A DNA stretch of 64,000 nt from positions 32,938,655 to 33,002,654 of the forward strand of contig OW386289.2 of NCBI GenBank assembly GCA_936432065.2, read 5' to 3'. Every line of letters starts with the position of its first letter. The first letter of the stretch is position 1. Under the pieces are notes generated by a model. That model was not told the DNA's origin. It ran no database searches and worked only from the letters and a program-made list of their open reading frames with translations. This DNA comes from Rutpela maculata. Lineage: Eukaryota > Arthropoda > Insecta > Coleoptera > Cerambycidae. This document shows positions 43,309-64,000 of this stretch, in pieces. The translations under genes were made by a program, and so were the position numbers.

Positions 43309-46300
43309 GCAGGAGGGGCTGACTTTCATCAATCAAGCCTTTGGTGAGTAGCGCCACCACTTACTCCAGCTGGGGGTGTAAAATCGAACCGGCAGCCCTA
43401 GTGCACCCGGGAGGGGAAAGCTCCTTCCCCTCTGGTGTCGGTCGTGGGCTTGCTGGGCTAACCACCCACTAACTTCTGGTTCCCGCAGGCAGAAGACAGG
43501 GCCCCCACAATCGACCCCAACCGGATAGGGGTCAAGGGCAAGGTGGTGGGGCCCAACCGGATCGGGCGCCCGTTGACGACGAACGCCATGAACTAGGACG
43601 CTTTGAGTGGACAGATGAGCTAAGGGACGACCTTCTGCATTGCTACGAAAGCAGTGAGCCCGCACGAAGTGGATACATGGGGCGAATGCATGTTCTGTGG
43701 TGTGCAAGGCACCCAGAGCACAACGCCTTCACGCCACAAAACCTGCGTGATTATGTATCCCACCTTCGTCGCAGGGGCTACGTGAGAGCTGCTCCTCAGC
43801 CGGTGAATGAGGTGGCCGAAGGTCCACCGAATGAACCGGTTGAGGATGTAGTCCCTGACGTTCCACCAATACCAGAGGGCCTCAGTACCAGACGGGGGTT
43901 ACACTATATAAAAGCCCCCGGGCCACAAGACCTGGCCAGAGTGGATGAAGAACTTCGTGAAGCGCTTCCAGAACGGGCTGACATCTGGCACATAAACTGT
44001 GCCGTGTATGCTGCTGCTCAACGCTTTTCTCAGGTGGAGAGGCGTAATACTGCCTCCCCACAGGAGAGAGCGAGGCGGCGCATACAAAAGATGGAGGCCA
44101 AGATCCGGTCGGCGAGGCAACACGCATCCCGTATCCAATGTGTGATGGACTATATGGCGGCCAATAGACCGTTCACGCCTAAAGTGCGTCGAATAGCCGC
44201 CAACTTAAGACGCGTCCATCACACACTCAATGAGGCAGTGCTGCGAACCACCAAACAGCACTGTCTCGACAGGATACGGATGCTAGTGGTTTGTAAAAAA
44301 TCACTAGTGAGGCGGGCGAGGGGGCTGGCGGAAAATAAACTCTTCCGCCAAAAGCCCTCGCGCCTATTCGAACCGCCTCCGCGTGTTGCAGAGAATCCGC
44401 CGACTGTAGATCAGGTGGAAAATTTCTGGAAAACGCTTTACGAGGAGAAGCTTCCACTCAACCGAGACTCTCCGGCCCTTGCACACTTTGAAACCTTTTG
44501 TCAAAGGTTTCAACAACCACAGGAAGTGTGCCAACCAATAACCCCAGAAGAGGTTCGAAGAGCTCTCGAGGGCTCTAAGAACTTTGCTGCTCCAGGTCCC
44601 GATGGGATAAATAACTTTTGGTGGAAAAAGTTTCCGAGCACCCACCACCATTTGGCCAGAATTTTTAATGCCTGGCTAAATGGGGAGCAGCAAATTCCTT
44701 CTTGGGTGGTTGAAGGGCGGACAGTGCTGATCCCTAAGAACGGAGATTTGTCCAACCCAAGGAACTACCGACCGATAACCTGTTTAAACGCATGTTACAA
44801 GGTGTTTACGCGCATCTTGTACATGCGATTGCTCCACGCAGTTGAACCGGTTTACGAACGGATATATGAGCAACGAGGGTCGAAGAGAGGTGTCGCTGGC
44901 TGCAAGGAGAACCTGTTGATTGACAGATGTGTCACGCAGGACTCCGTGCAGTATAAGCGGAACCTCTCCATGGCCTGGATCGACTACCGCAAGGCATTTG
45001 ATATGACATCACATGAGCTTATTGTTCACTTGCTCCGATGTCTTGCGGTACCCGGTCCCGTAGTGAGATGCATCGAAGAACTGATGCCGCTCTGGAGGAC
45101 TCGCTTTACCATTACATCGGGTAACGATAGAGTCCAGACGGAGTCGGTAACATTCAGAAGGGGAGTATTTCAGGGAGACTCCCTCAGCCCCCTTCTGTTT
45201 TGCATCTCACTACTGCCATTATCCGTTTCGCTCCGGAAAACCCGTGGATACAACTGCGGTACCCCCGGCGATAGGAGGCATAAGGTCACCCATCTGTTTT
45301 ACATGGATGACCTTAAACTTTATGCCTCCGGAGAGAGAGACCTACACCAGTCCCTCAGGGTGGTACAGGAGTACACGCAGGCTGTCGGTATGGAGTTCGG
45401 GTTGGACAAATGTGCACTGGTCCATCTCAAGAGAGGACGATGCGGGAACTACGGAGAGGACGCGCAACTCGTTGACGGAAGCATCTTACATCATCTAGAT
45501 GCCGGAGAGTCGTACACTTACTTGGGTGTCGAGCAACGCTCCACCCAAGAAGTGGGTGTAGTGAAAAACGCTCTCCGCGGCAAGTATCAGCACCGACTCC
45601 GACAGATCTGGTCCTCAGAACTGTCGGGGAAGAACAAGGTGTCTGCTACCAACATGCTTGCCGTTCCGATCCTACTCTACTCCTTTGGAGTAGTGAAATG
45701 GACTCGAGAGGAGTTGCGTCAACTCGACGTAGGAACCCGCAAGAAGATGCATCTCAATAGAAGTTTGCATCCTAAATCGTCCGTTCCACGGCTATACCTC
45801 CCACGACATCGGGGAGGCCGTGGACTCTTGAGTTTGGAGAGTCTCCATAATAGAATGGTTCTGGATGGAGCCTGTAAGGTCATCAGGAGTTCGGATCCCC
45901 TCCTCTGCATGGTCCGAGACCATGAAAGTGCAGGAATAGGAGCCTTTTTGTTTAAGGCAGCACAAAGAGCAGCCGATGAACTTGGTCTCTCCTTCGACGT
46001 CGAGCGGGTAAATCCCGACTCTGTCACCGAGTTGGAACCTGCTCGACGAAAAGCCCAAATTAAAGCTGCAGAACACAACATCTTTCTGCAGCTTCACACG
46101 GATAAGCCAATGCATGGAGTTTTCTATAAAAATATAGAGAACCTTGGCTTATCCGAAAGGCTGACCTTTGCCTTCTTAAGGTCAGCCGGGCTGAAGTCTG
46201 AGACCGAGGGATTCATAATGGCTTGCCAGGATGGTGTATTTAATACCCTCGTCTATCGTAGTCGTGTCATGGGTATAGAGGTCCCTGATGTCAGCTGCAG

Positions 46301-46985
46301 GGCCTGCCGCAGGGCGCCAGAGACTTTAATGCACCTGTTGTCGGCTTGTCCGACATATGCAGTCTCGGCCTATATCCAGAGGCACGACGGAGCATTACGA
46401 GTGCTTTATTATCACCTAAGGCACTCGTATGGGATAGACGAGACACCAGTGCTGCCTTACGCTCCGGGGGATATTGAGTCCGTTGTGGGAAATGAGAAGT
46501 GTCTAATTTATTGGAACTACTCTTTTCCCACCGTCAGGCAAATACAAGCCAACAAGCCTGACGTAGTACTCCTCGACCATCAACTCAAGACAATGTTTGT
46601 CGTGGAGTTCTCGGCTCCCGCGGAGAACAACATTGTCTTGAAGGAGGAGGAAAAACGGACAAAATATCGAGATCTGCTCTTCGAACTCCGCAGACTGTAT
46701 CCAGACCATACTGTTAAGATAGTGGTACTGATTATAGGAGCCCTCGGTGGAACGAGACACACACTGCTTTCAGAACTTAAGATCATACCGGCATGCCGAA
46801 ATTCGGCAGAATGCAGAAGGCCGTCATCCTCGGTTCATTACGTCTGCTCAGGGCACACGATTCCCGGACCCAGTAGTCACTTACCCCACGGGTGTGGGGA
46901 GTGGCTGCCGGTACTACCAGCTCCCCTCTGTGAGGGTCGGAGCCACAGAGAAGGGTGACTGGTTTTTAACAAAAAAAAAAAAAAA
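43307..46985 (+). mobile_element. R4/Dong-like element copy A10, full length with C-terminal frameshift
   Basis: Complete 5' end AAGCAGGAGGGGCTGACTTTC directly after (TAA)n. The 3' end carries both hairpins, poly(A) 46971-46985, and then imperfect (TAA)n to 47010. Its twin is B3 (54518-58212). A 16-bp deletion between CGGCAGA repeats near 46807 shifts the frame 30 or so codons before the normal stop. The ATG used by A5/B2 is replaced by GCG here, so the first in-frame ATG is 43677. Confidence 0.85.
43677..46958 (+). pseudogene. R4/Dong-like polyprotein, C-terminus frameshifted
   Basis: From ATG 43677 the reading starts within the Myb-like region (MGRMHVLWCARHPEHN). Homologous in-frame sequence (DDERHELGRFEWTDEL) extends upstream without an ATG, bounded by a stop near 43470, so a non-AUG start or an N-terminal loss must be assumed. 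RT, knuckle and endonuclease motifs are all intact (YMDD, CCHC, KPDVVLLDH...VVEFSAP). The 16-bp deletion replaces the last conserved block (LAGRMQKAVILGSLRLLRAH in A5) with unrelated residues and reads on to 46958. Confidence 0.75.
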
Positions 46986-47017
46986 TAATAATATAATAAT
47001 AATAATAATAAAATGGC

Positions 47018-47217
47018 NNNNNNNNNNNNNNNNNNNNNNNNNNNNNNNNNNNNNNNNNNNNNNNNNNNNNNNNNNNNNNNNNNNNNNNNNNNNNNNNNNN
47101 NNNNNNNNNNNNNNNNNNNNNNNNNNNNNNNNNNNNNNNNNNNNNNNNNNNNNNNNNNNNNNNNNNNNNNNNNNNNNNNNNNNNNNNNNNNNNNNNNNNN
47201 NNNNNNNNNNNNNNNNN
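47018..47217. other. Assembly gap, 200 N
   Basis: Exactly 200 undetermined bases, a conventional placeholder for unknown length. To its left the text is (TAA)n-AAATGGC, the same junction seen at 61590 (right edge of the array). To its right is the inner part of the left arm. The gap thus joins the end of one array to the beginning of another. Confidence 0.95.
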
Positions 47218-50556
<3,339 letters not shown>

Positions 50557-50559
50557 TAT

Positions 50560-58212
<7,653 letters not shown>

Positions 58213-58248
58213 TAATAATAATAATAATAACAATAATAATAATAATTA

Positions 58249-58790
58249 TTACGCTCCGGGGGATATTGAGTCCGTTGTGGGAAATGAGAAGTGTCTAATT
58301 TATTGGAACTACTCTTTTCCCACAGTCAGGCAAATACAAGCCAACAAGCCTGACGTAGTCCTCCTCGACCACCAACTCAAGACAATGTTTGTCGTGGAGT
58401 TCTCGGCTCCCGCGGAGAACAACATTGTCTTGAAGGAGGAGGAAAAACGGACAAAATATCGAGATTTGCTCTTCGAACTCCGCAGACTGTATCCAGACCA
58501 TACTGTTAAGATAGTGGTACTGATTATAGGAGCCCTCGGTGGAACGAGACACCCACTGCTTTCGGAACTGAAGATCATACCGGCATGCCGAATTTCGGCA
58601 GAGCTCTTAGCCGGCAGAATGCAGAAGGCCGTCATTCTTGGTTCATTACGTCTGCTCAGGGCACACGATTCCCGGACCCAGTAGTCACTTACCCCAAGGG
58701 TGTGGGGAGTGGCTGCCGGTACTACCAGCTTCCCTCTGTGAGGGTCGGAGCCACAGAGAAGGGTGACTGGTTTTTAACAAAAAAAAAAAA

Positions 58791-58792
<2 letters not shown>
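58249..58792 (+). mobile_element. R4/Dong-like 3' fragment copy B4
   Basis: Starts inside the endonuclease region (APGDIESVVGNEKCLIYW), open to 58684, endonuclease KPDVVLLDHQ...VVEF intact. 3' UTR as in A10/B3 but with ACCCCAAGGGTGTGG, which weakens the first hairpin. Poly(A) 58779-58792; (TAA)n 58793-58823. Confidence 0.85.
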
Positions 58793-58823
<31 letters not shown>

Positions 58824-61507
58824 CAGGAAAGCAATTGGGCCTTTGTATACTTACCTCGCAAATACTAGCGCTCCATCGACAAAGCTAAAGAAAAAGATCG
58901 GAAACATTGCTAAGAAGGCCAATCTGAAGACAACCCGACCAAATTTCCTGCAAGAATTAAAAATATTACTGGATCAATTAAAGCAGAAAGCATCAGCATT
59001 GGGATCCAGATTAAGACGGTATAATCAAAGAGTGAAGAGGTACAAGCAGAACATGCAATACCATACCAACCAGGCAGTATTTTATCGAAACCTATCAAAC
59101 TCTCCAGTCAACAGCAACAACAAACCAGCAGATAAGATTAACATGTGCTCATTCTGGCGTGATATATGGGGACGGCCTTTAGAACATAATGAAGAGGCGT
59201 ACTGGATTAAAGAAGAGGAAGACAATCAGAAGGATCTACCAGAAATGAGTCCAATAACAATAAGTCTAAAGGACATTAAGCACGCGCTGGGAAAGCTGAA
59301 AAACTGGAAGGCACCAGGAATAGATAACGTACACGCTTATTGGTGGAAAAATTTTAGCTCTACACATCCAACATTGGCGAAGCAATTCACTAATGTCATT
59401 AGTAGCCCTGAAGATATCCCATCCTTTTTCACTCAGGGAATAACATACATGCTCCCAAAGAATGATGAAATCTACGATCCTAAAAACTATAGGCCAATAA
59501 CATGCCTTCCTGTAATATATAAGCTGCTTACTTCGACTATTGAAATGAAAATAAACGAACACCTTGAAATTAATAACATACTGACTGAAGAACAAAATGG
59601 CTCTAGAACAGAATCTCAAGGTAGTAAAGAATGGCTTATAGTGGACTCAGTAATAACCAGGCAAGCTTTGAGAAAAAGAAGGAACATATCAATGGCCTGG
59701 ATAGATTACAGAAAGGCTTTTGATTCTGTTCCTCACTCATGGCTTCTCAAAGTACTTGAGATTTACAAAGTAGATCCAGCAGTCATGAATTTTCTTAGAT
59801 CGATAATGAAAACTTGGAGAACGCACCTAGTAGTTAACGTCAATCAAATATCATATGTCACAGAAGTCATAAAAATAGAGAGAGGAATATTTCAAGGAGA
59901 CAGTCTCAGCCCAAAATGGTTTTGTCTCGCCCTGAACCCACTGAGTAATATGTTGCGACTGAGTAAAAAGGGCTACTACATCGACAGAAACCCAGCAGTG
60001 AAGATCAGCCACTTACTCTATATGGATGACCTGAAACTGTACGCGGCAAACCGGGATGAGTTGCATGGGCAACTCGAACTGGTTGCTGCGTTCAGTCGGG
60101 ACATTCATAGAGAAGTGTGCATACGTGCATGTCAAACAAGGTAAACTGCAGGAAAGTAATAATATCTCCCTCGCTGGCGATATAGAAATAGCACAACTCT
60201 CTGTGGGTGAAACTTATAAATATCTGGGCATCAAACAAGCATTTGTTATAGACGACAAGAACATGAGACTAACCATTGAAAATTCCTTTCTCAACCGTGT
60301 AGCTAAGGTGCTAAAGACAGGATTATATTCGAAGGCCAAAATAAATGCTATCAACGCATGGGCAATGCCCGTTGTGACATATACATTTGGGATTCTGAAA
60401 TGGACAGCAACCGACCTAGATCGCCTCAATCGCAGCGTCAGAAACGCCTTCGCTAAGTTTCGAATGCACCACCCGCATTCGTCAACCTGCAGGTTATATC
60501 TGCCAAGAAATAGGGGCGGCAGAGGAGTGCAAAACTTAAACATGCAACACCACCAGCAAATAAAATTACTCCGCAGTCACTTCTTGAGCAAACAAAACCC
60601 TATTCAAGCAGCAATTGTAAGATGTGATAACAATATATCACCACTCTCTCTAGCTGAAAACCGAGAAACAGAAGCGCCCCGATCAATAAAACAAATCGAG
60701 GAAGAATGGGCAGGCAAAGCCCTGCATGGCCGATATGCTGCAGACTTAAATAGTCCGGAAGTAGATAAGAAATTATCACTAAAGTACTTGAGTGATGGAC
60801 AATTGCAAGCGGAGATAGAAGGATTCATAGGGGCGATACAGGACCAGGTTGTGCCTACCAGAAATCACAGGAAGTATATTCACAAAGAAAATATACCTAC
60901 GGATAAATGCAGACTATGCTCTACAGCAGCAGAATCAATACAACACCTGTCTGCTGGCTGCTCTTACCTTGCCCCCAAAGACTATGTGGACAGGCACAAT
61001 AACGTTGCTGGAATAGTCCACCAGGCAATCTGTAAAAGACTTGAATTAATTCATAGCATAACACCCTACTACAAATACTTACCTTGTCCAGTTCTTGAAA
61101 ACAGCGAAATCAAAGTGTACTGGGACACGCCTATTATAACGGACAGAGAGGTACGTCATAACAGACCTGATATTTTGATAATGCACAAGAAGGATAAATG
61201 GGCCCAAATTATAGATGTAACAATACCACTCGACAGTAACATCAGAACAGCAAGGAATGGAAAACTATTAAAGTATCAGGACCTAGCGCATGAACTAAAA
61301 CATATATACCACCTAAATAATGTTAACATCTTTTCTCTCATTATAACAAGCAACGGACTAGTGGATAAATATCTGCCTACCAATTTGGAAAAAATGGGGG
61401 TACTGGACTGGGAAAGGATAATCACTTTATCACAGAAATCTGTCATACTATCGACATGTCGCACAATTCGTCGTGTGTTAGCCACTGATGGAAACGCTGG
61501 CCTGTAA
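58824..61507 (+). pseudogene. Divergent R4/Dong-like polyprotein with one frameshift
   Basis: The first part has a Lys-rich pre-RT region, then NWKAPGIDNVHAYWWKN, NYRPITCLPVIYKLL, SMAWIDYRKAFDSVPHSWL (motif A), IFQGDSLSPKWFCLALNPLS and LLYMDDLKLYA (catalytic YMDD, about 60017). A small deletion near 60105 shifts the frame. The second part continues FIEKCAYVHVKQGK, the thumb region, the knuckle CRLCSTAAESIQHLSAGC (C-x2-C-x8-H-x4-C) and endonuclease RPDILIMHKK...QIIDVTIPL with Asp as second acidic residue. No other interruption is seen. Inactive as it stands. Confidence 0.8.
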
Positions 61508-61567
61508 AGGCCCCGTCCCCGTCAGAAGTCACATCACCAACGAAAGTTGTGGAGGAAAAAAAAAAAT
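58824..61567 (+). mobile_element. R4/Dong-like element copy B5, divergent family, frameshifted
   Basis: Near-complete but 5'-truncated: begins IRKAIGPLYTYLAN after (TAA)n. It spans two frames, 58824-60144 and about 60105-61507. Short 3' UTR, poly(A) 61556-61567 and (TAA)n 61568-61590. Most similar in style to A2 (RPDILIMHKK...IIDVTIP) and clearly separate from the A5/A9 families. Confidence 0.85.
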
Positions 61568-61590
61568 AATAATAATAATAATAATAATAA

Positions 61591-61760
61591 AATGGCTTTA
61601 TTTATAATTAAATTTACAGCATATTTCTAAACTAAGGCGAAGTCTAGCTATAGCTACTCAACTTAACCTTTTACATTATAATAATTTATGTGCGTAGAGT
61701 TTATGTCAATTAATAAATGTGTATCTTATTAAAAAAAAAATTAAAATTAACAAAGTCCTA
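61591..61760. other. AT-rich spacer at the right edge of the array
   Basis: AAATGGCTTTATTTATAATT follows the last (TAA)n; the same AAATGGC follows the array that ends at 47010. It may be the reverse-strand 3' end of another retroelement (TTTATT as inverse AATAAA), but this is uncertain. Confidence 0.4.
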
Positions 61761-61764
61761 ACAA

Positions 61765-62400
61765 TATCAATTATGGTAAAATTCAATGTTATGCCGATGA
61801 TACTCAATTTTTTTATAAATTTCCTTCCGAAAACACAATATATATTCGTAATTTAATTAATTCGGACTTAGACTCTATTCATAATTATGCTAATCAAAAC
61901 AGTATTAAACTAAATGCCACCAATTTACTTTTAATAAAACACAGGAATACACGAAGGCAAATCTAAAGATCGCTATCAATGGGCAATACTTGCCCATTCT
62001 AAATGAAGCAAAAAATTTAGGTCTTATTTTTTGACTATGAGATGCGTTTCACGGTGCACGTGGCAGTTTTATTAAAAAAAGCATATTACTCATTGAAAAT
62101 GTTATATTTTCATATAAGTATTTTAAATTTTAAAGTAAGAAAAAAATTGTGAGAAAATCTTGTGCCCATTTTAAATTATTGCAATATAGTATACTTTCCA
62201 TGTCTTGATAAGATTACGCAATATCGTTTGCAAAATATGCAAAGTAGCTGTTGCAGATTTGTATCTAAACTCAAAAAGTACAGTCATTTGTATATAACGC
62301 AATCTCGATCTACAATAATATAGATGACCAACTGAAAACAACTTCTGTAAATAAATTTCGCAAAACGATAAAATCTCATTTCCTCTCTCTCCAAATTTTA
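61765..62400 (+). pseudogene. Decayed Jockey/CR1-like RT fragment inside the long-TIR element
   Basis: Translation gives CYADDTQFFYKFPSENTIYI (RT catalytic YADD) at about 61790, SIHNYANQNSIKLNATN, then after a stop and frameshift INGQYLPILNEAKNLGLIF. Near 62160-62400 come broken pieces of the post-RT domain and IDDQLKTTSVNKFRKTIKSH before a stop. Several stops. It belongs to a non-LTR type with the APE-type RT style, unrelated to the R4/Dong copies. Confidence 0.65.
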
Positions 62401-62483
62401 TAAGATAGCAATTGGTTTTATATGTGCAGATGTATGTATATGTGGATATATATACACATATTTATCTTTTCTGAGTCTTTAGT

Positions 62484-63485
62484 TTTAAAAAGTACATTTA
62501 TTATTTTTACAAAAAAATATTTATATTATGTTTAATAATAAAAATTAACAAAGCAATTTTTATCAATTTTTACAATTTAAAAGTTATTAACAATCAAAAT
62601 TAAAGATAAATATATGTAGATTATCAAATAAATAAAAATGCGGTCATTTATACGCCGTACCAATACCGTTACAATAGAAGGCATAGAAATCAAGATCATA
62701 CTTTTTGTTTGTTTAATAATTCAAACGTGGTTGAGGAATGTAATTAATTATTAATTATTTTACTTATTGTTTGTAGCATACATTGATATTACAAAATTAT
62801 ATTAATTGTAATAAATAACAACAAATTTTTGACAATAATTAAAAAGCATACAACGAAAAAGGGCATTTTTTCGGAATTTTCGATTTTCCGGCAATTTTTT
62901 CCATTGCACTATATAAATTTTTTTTATTTATTGAAAGTAGACATGAAAACAAAAAAAATGAGCCCTGTCCGAACTCTATCGGAACTCTCTCTTTTATGAG
63001 GAATCGCAGTTGAAAATTTCAGTTTTTTTCTTCTTAAATTGAATTAAACAACAACCGTTAAATATTTTGCTCCAAAAAAAGTAGTGCTTATGTGGGACAC
63101 CAAAAGGTATACTTTCACCAAGTTTGAGCTAAATCGAATTATTTTTGTGGAAGAAAAAAATAAAAAACCGAAAAGGGGTTTTTTTGCATGTATCTCGAAA
63201 AATTTTGAGGTTAGGATAAAAATGCTCTCCACACAAATTATAGATCTTTTTATTACCTACAACTTTTATATTTAACTTTTTTTGATAGGATGCGTAGTTA
63301 AGCCATAAATCGCAAAAACCCGTTTTCCACCCCTAAAAACCCACCCCATTTCACCCCAGATAACCGCAGGTGGTTCGGATTATTTTTCCTTCTTTAGTTG
63401 TGATCTGTTCTAAAATATTCTGCTATCAGCTTGCTGTAACGAATTATTTTTTTTTTTTTAATTCTGGCACTTATCTAGCCTGGCC
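62484..63485 (-). repeat. Right ~1-kb terminal inverted repeat
   Basis: Inverse of 28926-29900. Ends CTTATCTAGCCTGGCC at 63485. Divergence from the left arm by numerous substitutions and small indels indicates considerable age or inter-arm divergence before insertion. Confidence 0.85.
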
Positions 63486-63487
63486 TA

Positions 63488-63560
63488 TATATTCATTTAA
63501 CGTTTTTAACAATTTTCAAAAGTTTCTGCATAACATCAACTTTTTTATTAAAGGGGAAGT
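63488..63560 (+). promoter_or_regulatory. Errantivirus 3' UTR, right part, with polypurine tract
   Basis: The sequence after the insertion ends with TTAAAGGGGAAG (about 63549-63559), a polypurine tract right before the 3' LTR, where plus-strand DNA synthesis would be primed. This proves the LTR at 63561 is the 3' LTR of a provirus rather than a solo LTR. Confidence 0.85.
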
Positions 63561-63927
63561 TGTTATATAAAATTATACGCTATATCATCAAGATATAAAG
63601 CGACATTACAGATAGCATCATATTGCAGTATTAGATAACAGCTTCCTTTGAGAATTGCTTATCTAGATATTAAGTTTCATTTTAACTTCTCACAATATTA
63701 TGCTGATTAGCTAGCTTGCATTTCCTTTGTTACTTTGGCTGACACATCATTTGAAAACTTATAAATAAGACTAACGAGCATTTGTACCAGCAGTTATCAT
63801 ACTCACTTCATATTAAATGGATCATACATAAATTGTAATCTTTTATTCAGGAATCAACGTTGATTCCTCATGTAACCAAAAAAAAAAAAGTTTTTAAAAA
63901 GTCAATCACGCGAACAGTGATCTAACA
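63561..63927 (+). repeat. Errantivirus 3' LTR
   Basis: 367 bp, starts TGTTATATAA and ends GATCTAACA; about 96-97% identical to 21192-21558. Followed by TACA, the same 4 bp that precede the 5' LTR 42.7 kb away. Confidence 0.9.
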
Positions 63928-64000
63928 TACATACATAGTACATAAAGCATAAAATAAAGTGAGGCAATATCAAAGGATTCTAAACATTCTAATTTAGTTG

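Noticed and set aside
63561..63927. Solo LTR
   Set aside because: A polypurine tract precedes it and TACA follows it, matching the 5' LTR flank at 21188-21191; it is the 3' LTR of the split provirus.

Overview
This is eukaryotic, A+T-rich, repeat-saturated nuclear DNA, almost certainly from an insect. The evidence is a gypsy-type errantivirus with an env gene, a tRNA-Ser-type primer site and a TACA target duplication; R4/Dong-type retrotransposons sitting in TAA microsatellites; palindromic MITEs; and tRNA-like SINEs. I cannot fix the insect order. There are no bacterial genes, operons or CRISPR arrays. The only candidate host coding pieces are a 69-bp exon on the minus strand (14444-14512) and a THAP-like mini-exon on the plus strand (20038-20121). 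The window therefore looks like intronic or intergenic repeat DNA.

Layout. 1-1000: two tandem repeats. 1000-7550: SINE-like copy, small palindromic MITEs and two TTA-flanked palindromic elements (4740-6392 and 6974-7544). 7830-11580: a decayed Jockey-like non-LTR retrotransposon carrying younger insertions. 12100-14440: an RT scrap and another palindromic MITE. 15240-16910: nested inverted repeats with a perfect 64-bp palindrome. 17240-18490: a decayed minus-strand non-LTR element. 19030-20583: inverted repeat, possible env tail, and a TIR-bounded segment holding the THAP-like exon.

21192-63927 is one errantivirus provirus: two 367-bp LTRs, TSD TACA on both sides, gag-pol damaged, env open. 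Its 3' untranslated region is split by a ~34.5-kb insertion (28926-63485) with ~1-kb inverted terminal repeats and a TA duplication. Inside that insertion lies a TAA microsatellite colonised by fifteen R4/Dong-like elements, all on the plus strand and separated by poly(A) and (TAA)n. They represent several families. Two pairs are near-identical long copies (35742 with 50560; 43307 with 54518), and at least two ORFs (1,108 codons) are uninterrupted. A 200-bp N gap at 47018-47217 splits the array, and the left arm of the host insertion recurs immediately after it. The array is therefore either tandemly duplicated or two haplotypes joined in assembly.

How it works together (inference): each R4/Dong-like copy targets TAA repeats and ends in poly(A)-(TAA)n, so each insertion leaves or extends new target on its flanks. 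The array can act as a self-renewing landing pad. The 3' UTRs carry two hairpins whose stems covary between families around a constant loop, a good candidate for the RNA signal read by the reverse transcriptase.
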